This document shows, in pieces, positions 12,797 through 23,337 of a DNA stretch of 64,000 nucleotides (positions are counted from its first letter, which is position 1; each line of letters starts with the position of its first letter). Made by a program: the position numbers and the translations under genes. The notes below the pieces were generated by a model. The model was given only the letters and a program-made list of their open reading frames with translations. It was not told the DNA's origin and searched no databases. Source of the stretch: Megalobrama amblycephala (taxonomy: Eukaryota; Chordata; Actinopteri; Cypriniformes; Xenocyprididae); assembly GCF_018812025.1 (NCBI RefSeq), contig NC_063044.1, positions 41,382,743 through 41,446,742 on the forward strand, read 5' to 3'.

Positions 12797-14336
12797 CAGT
12801 GCCCTCCACAATTTTGGCACCCTTAGTAAATATGAGCAAAGGTGGATGTGAAAATAAAACTGCATTGTTTATCCTTTTGATCTTTCATTCAAAAAATTCA
12901 CAAAATTCTAACCTTTCATTGAAGGAAAACAGTTGAAAGTGGAGGGAAACTCACATTATGAAATAAATGTTTTTCTCCAATACATGTTGGCCATAATTAT
13001 TGGCACCCCTAGAAATTCTTATGAGTAAAATATCTCTGAAGTATATTCCCATTCATATTTACATTTTTTTTAGCATACCAGGGTGACTAGGAGCATGAAA
13101 TTGTCCAGTCATGACTTCCTGTTCCACAGGAATATAACATGAGGAAACACAAAGGCCAAATTCCCTTAATCATTCATCACAATGAGTAAAACCAAAGAAT
13201 ATAGTTCTGATGTGCAGCAAAAGATTGTTGAGCTTCACAAAATAGAAAGTGGCTGTAAGAAAATAGCTAAAGCATTGAAAATCCCCATTTCCACTTTCAG
13301 GGCAATAATTAAGAATTTCCAATCCACTAAAGACGTTACAAATCTGCCTGGAAGAGGACGTGCGTCTAAATCGTCCTAATGCGCGGTGAGGAGGAGAGTT
13401 TGAGTGGACAAAGACTTTCCAGGAATCACAGCTGGAGAATTGCAGAGATTAGTTGAGTCTTGAGTCTCAGAAAGCCTAAAAAATAGATCAAACAGCACCT
13501 ACATCCCCACAAGGTGTTTGGGAGGGTTTCAATCCAGCTCTCATCCAGAAACAATCTCCAGCATATTCAGTTGTCAGACAAGACTGGAACTTCAAATGGG
13601 ACCGGCTTCTATGGTCAGATGAAACTAAAAAAAGAGCTTTTTGGCAGCAAACCCACCAGATGGGTTTGGTGCACACATGTATAAAAGTACCCCATGCCCA
13701 TTAAATATACTGCTGGATCTTTAATGCTGTGGGCCTGTTTTTCTGCTGGAGGTCCTGGACATCTTGTTCAGATACATGGTATCATGGATTCTATCAAATA
13801 CTAACAGATAAAAAATCAAAACTGTTTCTGCTAGAAATCCAATAATGGGCCGTGGTTGGATCTTCCATCAGGACAATGATCCAAAACAAACATCAAATCC
13901 AACACAAAAATGTGTCACTGAGCACAAAATGAAGCTTCTGCCATGGCCGTCCCAGTCTCCTGACCTGAACCCTAAAGAAAATGAGTGGAATGAACTGAAG
14001 AGAAGAAGCACCAAACATGGAGCTGGAATCTGAAGGATCTGGAGAGATTCTGTATGAAGGAATGGTTTCTGATCTCTTTGTCAGATGTTCTCCAAACTCA
14101 TCAGGCATTATAGAAGAAGACTCAGAGCTGTAATCTTGGCAAAAGGAGGTTGCAAAAAGTTTTGAATAAAAGGGTGCCAATAATTGTGGCCAACGTGTTT
14201 TGGAGAAAAACATTTATTTCATAATGTAAGTTTCCCCCCACATGTATTATTTTCCTTAAATAAAAGGTTATAATTTTGTGAATTTTGTGTGACAATATGT
14301 ACTAAAATGTAAAAATTTTGGTTGTTTTTAGCACTG
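12797..14336 (+). mobile_element. Tc1/mariner-like transposon, decayed
   Basis: Preceded by TA, the left end begins CAGTGCCCTCCACAATTTTGG; the right end finishes near GCACTG at 14336, without an intact TA duplication. Length is about 1.54 kb, as usual for Tc1 elements. Internal 'ccaataattgtggc' and 'ccataattattggc' are inverted subterminal repeats. It carries a broken plus-strand transposase. It sits within paralogous block A and has no counterpart in block B. Confidence 0.85.
13182..14033 (+). pseudogene. Tc1-like transposase, broken
   Basis: The 65-residue N-terminal frame (13182-13379, MSKTKEYSSDVQQKIVELHK) is the helix-turn-helix DNA-binding domain that binds the inverted ends. The C-terminal frame (13845-14033) has FHQDNDPKQTS and WPSQSPDLNPKENEW, i.e. 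the last two DDE residues with exactly 34 residues between them (DD34E). The middle third is interrupted by stops and frameshifts, so no active enzyme is made. Confidence 0.88.
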
Positions 14337-14655
14337 CTGTGTTAATAATACAACATTTAGTTTGGGGCTTGGTTCCAACTGAGATGATCCAGTTTATAGG
14401 GTGATATTTTGTCACTATATCTGCCACTATAGCTGGCACTAAGTGTAATTCTTGGCATGTCTGAGTTTGTTGATCTGTGGACTGGAGTGGGATTTACATA
14501 AAAACTGAATGTGCGACAGACACTTTCCATGAATACTGTCACTTTGGGTTTTTTTTTTCTTCTTTTTAAAGAAAGGCACAAATCTTATTTTATTTGGTGT
14601 GAAAATGAGTACATATTACAAAAAAGTAAACTAGTAGGAAAAAAAAAAACATCAC
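14337..14655. repeat. Paralogous block A, part 3 (pairs with 55278-55480)
   Basis: From 'aagtgtaattcttggcatgtc' (about 14440) to 'aaactagtaggaaaa' this matches block B twice (segments X1 and X2). It ends with ATCAC at 14651-14655, the left target-site duplication of the Gypsy element. Confidence 0.8.
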
Positions 14656-14902
14656 TGTGGTAAAGGTTCTTGTGTAATGGGAAGGAAGAGGACAGGGATC
14701 GGCTTTGGGCTGCTGACAGTCTTTATTCTCACCAGAGAAAATATCAAACACATAAACAAAAAGACATCCAAGGACGGGCTTCACTCCACGAAACGAGCAC
14801 GCCTCACTCAGTCTGACTGTCAGCAGTCCCTCTCTCTCTCACACGCTCCTGCTTCTCCTGGCGTTTTATCCTGTCTCCACGCCAATTACTGGAACAAAAA
14901 AC
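14656..14902 (-). repeat. 3' LTR of the Gypsy element (truncated)
   Basis: Matches 18656-18927 of the 5' LTR, apart from a 27-bp deletion relative to it (the stretch before 'acatccaagg') and some substitutions. Its inner part stops at 'ggaacaaaaaacaa', so about 115 bp of U3 are absent. It begins right after the ATCAC duplication. Confidence 0.9.
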
Positions 14903-17163
14903 AACTGTCTGACCTCCTTTTTGGTCTTGGGACGCGGACAGGTTGCAACCGCTGCTGTCTTATCAATTTGGGGACGCACCTGTCCATATCCCAAGTGGAA
15001 GCCCAGATACCTTACTTCCACGCGCCCAATTGCGCACTTCTTCGGGTTGGCCGTGAGCCCAGCCCCTCTCAGCGACCTCAGGACAGCCCTCAAATGCCGC
15101 ATATGCCGCTGCCAATCGTTACTAAAAATAATAATGTCATCCAGATAGGCAGCCGCATACGCAGCATGGGGCCGTAAGATCTTGTCCATGAGTCGCTGAA
15201 AGGTAGCCGGTGCCCCGAACAGCCCGAACGGAAGGGTCACGAATTGGTGTAATCCAAACGGCGTCGTGAAAGCGGTCTTTTCTTTGGATAATGGAGACAA
15301 GGGGATCTGCCAATACCCTTTCGTTAAGTCCAGTGTCGAATAAAAGCGAGCTGTACCAAGCCGGTCAAGCAATTCGTCCACACGCGGCATTGGATACGCG
15401 TCGAATTTCGACACTGCATTCACCTTGCGATAATCCACACAGAACCGCACTGAGCCGTCCGTTTTTTGAACCAAAACTATCGGGCTCGCCCAGTTACTGC
15501 TGGATTCCTCTATTACCCCCATTTCAAGCATTGCCTCTAATTCTGCCTGAACCACTTTTTTTTTGTGTTCAGGTAACCTATACGGCCGGCTGCGAATCAC
15601 CACGCCCGGCTCTGTCTCGATGTGGTGCTGAATGAGGTCAGTACGGCCCGGTAGGGGAGAGAACGCGTCGGCAAACTCAGCCTGTAATTTGGAAACATCA
15701 GTGAGCTGTGAGGGCGAAAGGTGATCTCCCCCCGGGGCCAGAGCGAGGGACTGTTTTTTTACATTCGCCTCTGGCCCGAGATCATCCTCCCCGCTAATCA
15801 CCGTCGCCAGCATCACTGACTCCGCCTCACTCCACTTTTTCAGGAGGTTGAGGTGATACATTTGACATGCCCCTCTCCTATCGGACCATATTACTTCATA
15901 ATCGAGATCACCAACTCGCCGTGTGACCTCAAATGGTCCTTGCCACTTCGCCAGTAATTTTGAGCTTGACGTGGGGAGTAATACGAGTACTTTCTCTCCC
16001 GGTGCAAATTTACGCAGATTAGTTCCCCTGTCATACAACCAGCACTGTCTGTCCTGGGCTTGCAACAAATTCTCCATAGATAGCCGCCCCAAAGTGTGGA
16101 GTTTTGTTCTCAAGTCCAGCACATACTGAATTTCATTTTTTGATTGAGATGGTCCGTCCTCCCAAGACTCTCTTAGGACATCCAACACCCCGCGGGGGTG
16201 GCGCCCAAAGAGAAGCTCAAAGGGGGAAAACCCCGTGGAGGCTTGCGGGACCTCTCGCACAGCGAACAACAGGGGTTCCAACCATTTATCCCAATTTTTG
16301 GCGTCTTCTTGAACGAACTTACGAATCATGGATTTAAGCGTGCGATTAAAACGTTCGACCAACCCGTCCGTTTGTGGGTGAAAGACGCTGGTTCGAATCG
16401 ATTTAATGCCCAACAATTCGTACAGTTCGCGTAGCGTACGTGACATAAACGCCGTGCCTTGATCAGTGAGGATTTCTTTCGGAATCCCCACTCGGGAGAT
16501 TAAACTGAAGAGGGCGTCCGCAACACTCTTAGCGGAAATGTTGCGGAGAGCCACTGCTTCTGAATATCGTGTTGCATAATCCACAATGACTAATGCAAAA
16601 CGATGCCCTCTCGCTGATCGCTCTAATGGCCCGATGAGGTCCATGCCAATTCGTTCGAAGGGGACCTGCATTAATGGAAGGGGACGCAAAGGCGCTTTTG
16701 GAGTGGCCGGAGGATTTACCAGCTGACATTCACGACAAGACGCGCACCACCTGCGCACGTTCTCGTGAATGCCCGGCCAAAAGAATCGGGCCATGAGGCG
16801 ATTTAGTGTCGCTGTTTGTCCTAAGTGTCCAGCCATTGGGTTAGAGTGAGCCGCATGGAAAAGCATTTCCCTGCGGCTCTTTGGTACTAATAACTGGGTT
16901 GTATCCTCTTTTGACTGAGTGTCTTGGGTCACACGATACAACCTATCTTTAATAATCGCAAAATAGGGATAAGTCAGTGGTCGTCCAGGCTGGAGAGGCT
17001 GACCGTCGATCGTGCTGACCCTCTCAAACGCATTTTTCAGCGTGTCATCGTGAGACTGCTCCAGGGGGAAATCATCACGGTCCGAGAGAATCAGTCTCCC
17101 GATCCCGCTCTGTTCCCCTGAGGCAGTCACCACTGTTCCCCGGTCAGTTTCCCCCGCCTGCAC
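14869..17163 (-). pseudogene. Gypsy pol: integrase followed by reverse transcriptase
   Basis: An open frame of about 765 codons. Integrase zinc finger His106/His113/Cys140/Cys143, then the catalytic core with Asp175 (MDLIGPL), Asp234 (LTDQGTAF) and Glu270 (GLVERFNRT), a D-58-D-35-E spacing. A GPF module follows (KWQGPFEV, near residue 410). RT starts near residue 500 (RSRPYRLPEHKKK), has WASPIVLVQK, FCVDYRKVN and the YLDD active site at 673-676 (about 15147-15136). The frame ends shortly after KTKKEVRQLF, where LTR sequence takes over, so RNase H is absent. An in-frame TGA (17164-17166) separates it from the protease. Integrase and RT motifs look intact, but the element cannot be autonomous. 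Confidence 0.93.
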
Positions 17164-17166
17164 TCA

Positions 17167-18615
17167 CACTTCCTTTCCCCGCGCACATTTACTCCAAGAG
17201 GCACCCGAACATAAATGTCCCAATAATTTATTAAATGCGGGCCAATTCGTCCCAAAAATTATCGGGTGCCGGAGGTGCGGATTAACTGCCACCTCCACAC
17301 TATGCTTTTGACCCCTAAATAGAATCCTGACTGACACCAACGGATAACTCGCGATATCCCCGTGCACACACCATACCTTAACCATGCGGCCTGTATCCTA
17401 TGCCCCGGATGAAATCAGGCTTTGATGCACGGAGGTTTGGTTACAACCTGAGTCCACCAAAGCCTGATATGTACCCCCCTTGATACTCACTGGTATCTGG
17501 TACTGACCAGCTTGACCGGGGGCGACCTGCAGGTCGTCCGGGACCCGGATCAATGTCCCCACCTCCATCACTGGACACCGGTCTATGAAGTGATCCGGGT
17601 CCCCGCAACGCCAACAGGCCGGCCCAGACCTGCCCGCCGCTCCAGTGGCGGAGAACGGGCCGAATGATTGGCGTGGAGAGAGGGGAGAAGCAGGCGCGGG
17701 GTCCAGCCAGGCGGTGGCCAGTCCCGCCCCCCTGGGCGGGGCTCTTGGCGCCACGAACTGCCGAGAATCCGTTCCACCCTGCCCCCGGGGCGGAACACGA
17801 GGCGGGCCGGGCGGATGGGACCTAGGTAGAGGGACAGGTCTCGAGAGAGAGAAGGGAGGAAGAGAGGGAGAGAGAGAGACAGATGGCAGGGGTTCGCCGA
17901 CCCCTGGGCACGCCACCAAGTGGTCCTCCGCCAATTGGATGGCCGAATCCAGCGACGTGGGCCGGTGGCACTGGACCCACTCGGCGGTCTTCTTCGGGAG
18001 CCGAGTGGTGAACTGTTCCAGCACCACGCGATCGATCATCTGCTCCACGTCGCCTCCGTCGGCCATCAGCCATTTGCGGCACGAGTCCCGGAGCTGTTGG
18101 GCCAACACGAAGGGCTGGCCCGCCTCCCCCAGCTCCAAAGAACGGAACCGCTGACGATGCTGCTCGGGGGAGCGGCCGACCCGCTGTAGGATGGCCCTCT
18201 TGAGGTCGTTGAAGACCAGGAGGTTCTAGATGGGCAGCTGCTGTGCTGCCACCTGCGACTCGCCCGAAAGCAGCGGGACGAGCCGCATGGGCCACTGGTC
18301 CCGGGGCCAACCTGACACCTCAGCAGACTTTTCAAACAGGTCCAGGAAGGCCTCCGGGTCATCTTGCGGGCCCATCTTCTGCAGTGGCAGCTGGAAGGGG
18401 CCAGCAGCTGCCGCGCTGGTCTCCGCGGGAACCTCCCGGTCTATCCAGCTCCGGAACCTCTCGCGGTCCTCCTGCTGGCCCTGGACGATCGCCTCGAAGC
18501 GGCGCTCCTGATCGTTTCGGAGATCTAGCAGGGCCCGATGTTGCTCTTGATGAAGGGCCGCGAGGGATGCAATGATGTCCGCAAACGGCGTCCCAGTGGC
18601 GGAGGTTGCCTGCAT
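17167..18615 (-). pseudogene. Gypsy gag (SCAN-like capsid, zinc knuckle) and aspartyl protease
   Basis: The probable gag start is the ATG at 18615 (MQATSATG). The N-terminal part has a coiled-coil-like stretch (LHQEQHRALLDLRNDQERRF). After an in-frame TAG (18226-18228) comes a capsid segment at about 18105-17917 with CRKWL, EQMIDRVVLEQF, LP and WV..H.P, the signature of the SCAN domain, which is known to derive from Gmr1-like gag. A Pro-rich linker, a CCHC knuckle (CWRCGDPDHFIDRC, near 17616) and the protease active site VDSG (about 17454) follow. A TAG at 17398-17400 cuts the protease, whose remainder (FGTNWPAF) reads on to the TGA at 17164-17166. All pieces are in one frame. Confidence 0.9.
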
Positions 18616-18636
18616 GGCGGCAGCTTCCGTCTTCCT

Positions 18637-18654
18637 TCCCGGGTTTCGACACCA
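18637..18654 (-). other. Candidate primer binding site of the Gypsy element
   Basis: One base inside the 5' LTR the minus strand reads TGGTGTCGAAACCCGGGA. TGG is the expected complement of a tRNA CCA end, and TGGTGTC is the beginning found with leucine-type tRNA primers; the rest does not clearly identify the tRNA. Confidence 0.6.
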
Positions 18655-18655
18655 G

Positions 18656-19027
18656 TGTGGTAAAGGTTCTTGTGTAATGGGAAGGAAGAGGACAGGGATC
18701 GGCTTTGGGCTGCTGACAGTCTTTATTCTCACCAGAGAAAATATCAAACACATAAACAAAAAGACGGTGCAACGCACACTCAATAATTCCACATCCAAGG
18801 ACGGGCTTCACTCCACGAAACGAGCACGGCTCACTCAGGCTGACTGTCAGCAGTCCCTCTCTCTCTCACACGCTCCTGCTTCTCCTGGCGTTTTATCCTG
18901 TCTCCACGCCAATTACTGGAACAAGAAACAGGTGTTCGTGATTTACATTCAACCCGTTCAATCACAGCACATCCCCAGACGCTCCCTCCTGCTGCAGACC
19001 TCGCTAAACCACGCCCCCCTCGCCACA
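18656..19027 (-). repeat. 5' LTR of the Gypsy element
   Basis: A 372-bp LTR with TGTGG/CCACA inverted tips, flanked on the outside by ATCAC (19028-19032). It includes (on the plus strand) 'tctctctctctcacac' and 'gttttatcctgtctccacgcc', shared with the left copy. The outer ~115 bp are present only here. Confidence 0.93.
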
Positions 19028-19032
19028 ATCAC

Positions 19033-21430
19033 ATTGAAAACAAAATAAATTTTAGTAACCCATCCCAAAAGCAAGCAATTCATCTCTTGCGCATTTGCAC
19101 GTGAACGTTTCATTTGCACGTGTTTTTTGTCCTGTTAAAGACATGATTTCTCCCATGGCCATTAAACAGACTGCTCTGTGGAAAAGACGATTTCTCTTAT
19201 TAGACACGATTAGATCTTAACAGACAGACATTATTTTCTTAAAGGGCAACTATAATGCCCCTTTCACAAGATGTAATATTAGTCTCCGGTGTCCCCCGAA
19301 TGTGTCTATGAAGTTTCAGCTCAAATTAACCCACAGATCATTTATTATAGCTTGTCAAATTTGCCCCTGTGTTTTGTGAACAAAAACACACCATTTTTGT
19401 GCTTCGGTTACTCACACAGAGTAGAATAGAATCTCACACAGACAAAATGAGGATTGTCAGTAACGTTGTTCAGCCTTGTTCAAACCGGAGTCGAGAGATT
19501 CAGGAAGAAGTTACAAATTTTACAGTGCAACTGGACATTTCTGAACGGTTAGTGGATAAATTTAAATTTATCCACTAACTGTTGTGCAGTTGATTCAACT
19601 CATCAACTCACATGTGCCATCATGTTAATCTTTTGTGGAAATCCAGCATTGAATTGACCCTCATTTGTTGTATTCCTTAAAAAGCGATTTCTGTAAAAGA
19701 AAATATCTCCCTTTTTTAAAAAAAAAAAACTTTGCAGATGTTGTTTATGCTCAAACAGCAACATTACACACTAAAGTTAAAAAAGTGAAATCATAATCAA
19801 GGACCCTTTCAAATTTTGATACCCGTATGGACCTTTTCATGCAAATCATCATTTTCAAATATGTGTGTTGACCTCCCCTATCTAAAGGTTAGGCACTTTT
19901 TCTGTACCATATTCATGCAGAGTGAGATCTCACAGTTTTTCCAGACCGGTTTTGCAGGTATTGAGTCTAGATAGTCTACATGTTTTAACATTTGTGTCAA
20001 ACTCTTGTGCAACTAGTTTAAATTTCCAGTGTAGATATTTCTGCCAGATTATGAAAATAATGTGTCAACATTTATTATGTGTTAGGAAATGTGCAGCATG
20101 TGGAAATAGCAAATGATGAAATTGTTGTGGTCAGCATTTCTTAAAAATGCATTGCGTTGCATAGCAATTCAATTGCTGACACATGTGACCTCGTTTGTGC
20201 TTGGTGTTGGGGTCTGTAATAAACACGAGTCGTACTGTGGAGCAGACACGGTACTTGTTTAGCCCTGGTTCGGAAGAGGTTGGACTGTCTCTGCTGGAGA
20301 AGAGAATGTATTATTCAAATGTGGCTCACACTATGGGGAGGAAGAGGAAGAGGAGGGGATGTGTTGAAGGTCGAAGGCCTGATGATGATGCCCATCCGTA
20401 GGCTGTCAGCACTCACGTCCCCTGCTGGCTGTTTTCCCAAGCACACTTCAGCACTTCACCCTCCTCTGCTTCAGCCTCATCCAGCAGGGCAGGCCAGAGT
20501 TCAGCCTCCTGCAGTGGTGTCGTTGGCTCAAAATTTTTACTGAAGATGAGAATATTTCACAAAAAGAGGTTTTTGCAATAGATTTGAAGAGGTCATTAAT
20601 GGAATGGATATTGGAGACATTATTAACCAATTATCTCTTCTTGTAGTGTAATGGAAATATATAAGTGTGCTGTTATAAATTCAGGGATTTTATTATGTAG
20701 CAAGTCTTTTCTAATTTATCATCTTTATATATGATATGTTTCTGCACTGGATTTTGTAGATATGTCTGAGCTACACAAGCAATCAAGAGAATATGGGGAA
20801 TGCATCTTATATAATGTATTTGTATTGCTCCTAACCTTATTCATAACAGCATAAAAAATGTATTATTCTTTGAGGGAAAAGTACTTGCTGGCTGGCAAAT
20901 GTTGAATGATGGGTATTGTTACTGTGCTGGGTAGTTGCAGAGAACAAAGGGAAACTAAAAAAGAAACTCAAGCCTGTGTATGAAACAAATATATTGAATT
21001 TTCTGTTGAAACAAGGGTTTATGGATTAAGGCTGGGTGATATATCATAATATTTTTGTGATATATTAAAATCATATGAAATAAAGCAGCATTTTAAACAT
21101 TGCCATGATTTTAATGCAGTTTAAGTAACCTGAAAACTCTTTTATTAGAGAAATTGTATGAGCTGTCCTTGTTCCGTGACTTATTTTTTTTTAGTTTTAA
21201 TAAAATATAGGTAACTGGTAATAGGTAGTTTATTACTTATTAAATTAGTGCATTTAAATTAGAATGATTAAATATAATTCTTACTTGTATTTATTTAGTA
21301 AAAAAATGTGGAGAACATGCCTTGCTTTGATCAGCTAGATATCTACTTTTTCTCTCATTAGAGATAGTTAATATGTAGTGTTACCTATAGTAAGTAGAAT
21401 ATCAGTAGTTGATCATCAAAATAAAGTGTT
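19033..21430. repeat. Paralogous block A, part 4 (pairs with 55485-55830 and 57905-59710)
   Basis: Collinear with block B: 'ttagtaacccatcccaaaagc', then 'ctgaacggttagtggataaattt', 'gttggggtctgtaataaacacgag', 'gaggaagaggaagaggagg' and 'ggctgggtgatatatcataat' each have close counterparts there in the same order. Short open frames around 20195-20543 are shared with 58533-58796 but differ by frame-breaking changes and show no known domain. The 'aataaacacgag...' piece might be part of an old LTR, which I cannot prove. Confidence 0.75.
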
Positions 21431-22769
21431 ATACACTGTAAAAAAATAAGTGTATTTTTACAGAGAAAAAACAGTAGAATTGAACAGTAATATCACATTT
21501 TGATAGGAACAGGGAAATTCCATAACAATGCATACATTGACACCAAATCATTTTACCTGTTGTTCAACTAATTAAATGTGTTAAAAATGGCATTTTCCTT
21601 TAATTAAAAGTTATTGTTATGTATTAGTAACCTTACATGTCCTTAAAAAAACGTTCATAAATAATGTTTTTTCAGAATTGGGGAAAATGTTTTTTTTTTT
21701 TTTTTTTTTTTTTTTAACAGAGAAAAACTGTAGAATGTAACAGTCATATCACATTTTTCACATTAAAAACAAAGACACCAAATGTAGCCAACATTTTGTC
21801 TGCTATTTTACTGATTATAATATGTGTTACTGGAAAATGCGTAATTTGTGGTGGCACGGGTGAGTACATCCCCACCACGTTTTCAAACACCTCACTGCAC
21901 GGATGTACTGGTGAAGTGTCGAATCAAAAGCTAGGTAACATGATGTTTACCAGGTATGAGAGCTGGATACAGTTCTTCAGATGGTAGTTGAGCTCTCCCT
22001 AGCCAACCTCCTACTCTGAGAAACCCTTCTGTGTCAATAAATGGACAGAGTTTACTGAGAGGACTTGACCTTTGCAGAGACTGACCTTGTTCTAGGCGTT
22101 TAAAGTCAACACTGTAGGCTTCTCTCTGGACAGTTTGAATGATTGTAGCTTTAGCTGCTCTTCCTCCTTATGCTTGTTGCAAATGTGCCACCCGTGACAG
22201 ACATCTCCTGACCTGGGCTTGAAGGACTTGGCTATGTGTTGCAATCGTGCTATGGCCTTTAACTCCTTCGGGTAGGCGGTCGCGCCGGCGATACCACCTC
22301 GCTTTTTTTCTTATCAGTGTGAAGGAGACTCAAAAAACTCAGTCGAATTTGATCACACATACCAGTGTTATACATCATTCTAAAGTGTTAAGTGCACTTT
22401 TATTTGTGTACACTCACAAGAAAAAAACAAAAAAAAAAACGTGCTTTTCCCTAATAAAGTAAACGAACATGTGATCTGATGTCTCCCTCTCAGTGAAGTC
22501 AATTCTGAAATGCGTTTTAAAATGAACTGAACTCAGCAAATACTTGTCACATAGACATGAGAGGCATGTTTACATAATGCTTGGAATGTCTACTTCCAAA
22601 TCAAAAACAAATATTCTCAGTTTATGTAATTCGTTAGAAACCAAGAGGTTCCTTCTTTTCCTTCTCACTTCATTGACCGACGTTTAGGTGAACTGTCTGT
22701 ATCGCACATGCCCCTCGGTCAATGCCACAAAAAACATCAGATTCACTGAACATTTGTCGAGTTTTGAGG
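21431..22769. other. Intergenic DNA with a probable DNA-transposon fragment
   Basis: 'cactgtaaaaaaataagtg' followed by two similar 'acagagaaaaa(a)ctgtagaat..aacagt' passages (about 21455-21500 and 21717-21760) suggests an internally repeated miniature element, with poly-T around 21690-21714. The remainder to 22769 shows nothing recognisable. Confidence 0.4.
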
Positions 22770-22907
22770 ATGGTGCGGTACTCCAGTAAAGAGGCCCTTC
22801 AGATGATTCTGGACAGCGAGGAAGGATTCACCTTTTCCTCTGACAGAGATGACAAATGGTTGCATTTTGAACAGCGAACTGACCACCGACGAGGATATAA
22901 CTTCAGA
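22770..22907 (+). CDS. Isolated candidate first exon, unknown protein
   Basis: ATG at 22770 opens MVRYSSKEALQMILDSEEGF, continues through an acidic, charged stretch to GYNFR (46 codons) and meets a good splice donor (AGA|GTAAGT at 22908). The wording (SSKEALQMIL..DSEE) resembles the acidic N-termini of piggyBac-derived proteins, but this is weak. No following exon was found within the window. It could be a transposon-borne or captured exon, or chance. Confidence 0.3.
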
Positions 22908-23337
22908 GTAAGTCGTTTAGTGTTATATAATTCTTTTTCTGATAATATAAAACTCATGGATTTTCGTACTTTATTTTGCCTAGTTTTGGCTTATGGGAAA
23001 TATTGCCTTACACTGTCCCTTATATTTCGCTCACTTTTGGTTAGCTTATGACACTGCAGCTAAAATACTGACTCGTGCCTAATGTAGCTTTGCGAGTATC
23101 TGTGGTGTAGCCTAATATGTGATTCAGAGCAAATATATTTTAGCCTACGGTAAAATAATGTGATAGTGTCTAAACACAATTTATTTATATTGGTTTGGGT
23201 TAGCCTATGACCTTATGCCTAATAGGCCTATACAGATGTTTGTGAATACAGATGTAAATGTTTGAAATGCACTAAATGTGTGCGGTCTATATGGCCCATC
23301 AACATTCACAATATGGCCCATCGTCAGCAGATATATA
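22908..23337. other. Intergenic DNA, nothing recognised
   Basis: No repeat pairing and no coding signal, apart from duplicated 'atatggcccatc' just before the Tc1-like element. Confidence 0.4.

Larger units (their letters stand above)
14656..19027 (-). mobile_element. Ty3/Gypsy LTR retrotransposon of the Gmr1 type (INT before RT), degenerate
   Basis: The element lies on the minus strand between 5-bp duplications ATCAC (14651-14655 and 19028-19032). The 5' LTR is 18656-19027 (TGTGG...CCACA on the plus strand); the 3' LTR is a shortened 14656 to about 14902. One reading frame runs gag, zinc knuckle, aspartyl protease, integrase, reverse transcriptase. It is broken only by three in-frame stops (18226-18228, 17398-17400, 17164-17166). 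RNase H, the polypurine tract and the first ~115 bp of the 3' LTR are missing, lost in one deletion that joins RT to the LTR. Integrase before RT within a Gypsy-type sequence is the hallmark of the Gmr1 group of deuterostome retrotransposons. GC content is clearly above the surroundings. Confidence 0.95.

Noticed and set aside
14677..15177. Plus-strand frame of 166 codons over the Gypsy element
   Set aside because: Shadow of the minus-strand RT and LTR.
16371..16410. tRNA B-box-like GGTTCGAATCG
   Set aside because: It lies inside the integrase coding frame of the Gypsy element and no tRNA fold surrounds it.
17645..18154. Plus-strand frame of 169 codons
   Set aside because: Antisense of the GC-rich gag; the minus strand explains it with SCAN-like and zinc-knuckle motifs.
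20195..20543. Open frames shared between blocks A and B as a possible gene
   Set aside because: The two copies differ by frame-altering changes and nonsense, codon content is unremarkable and no domain is visible.
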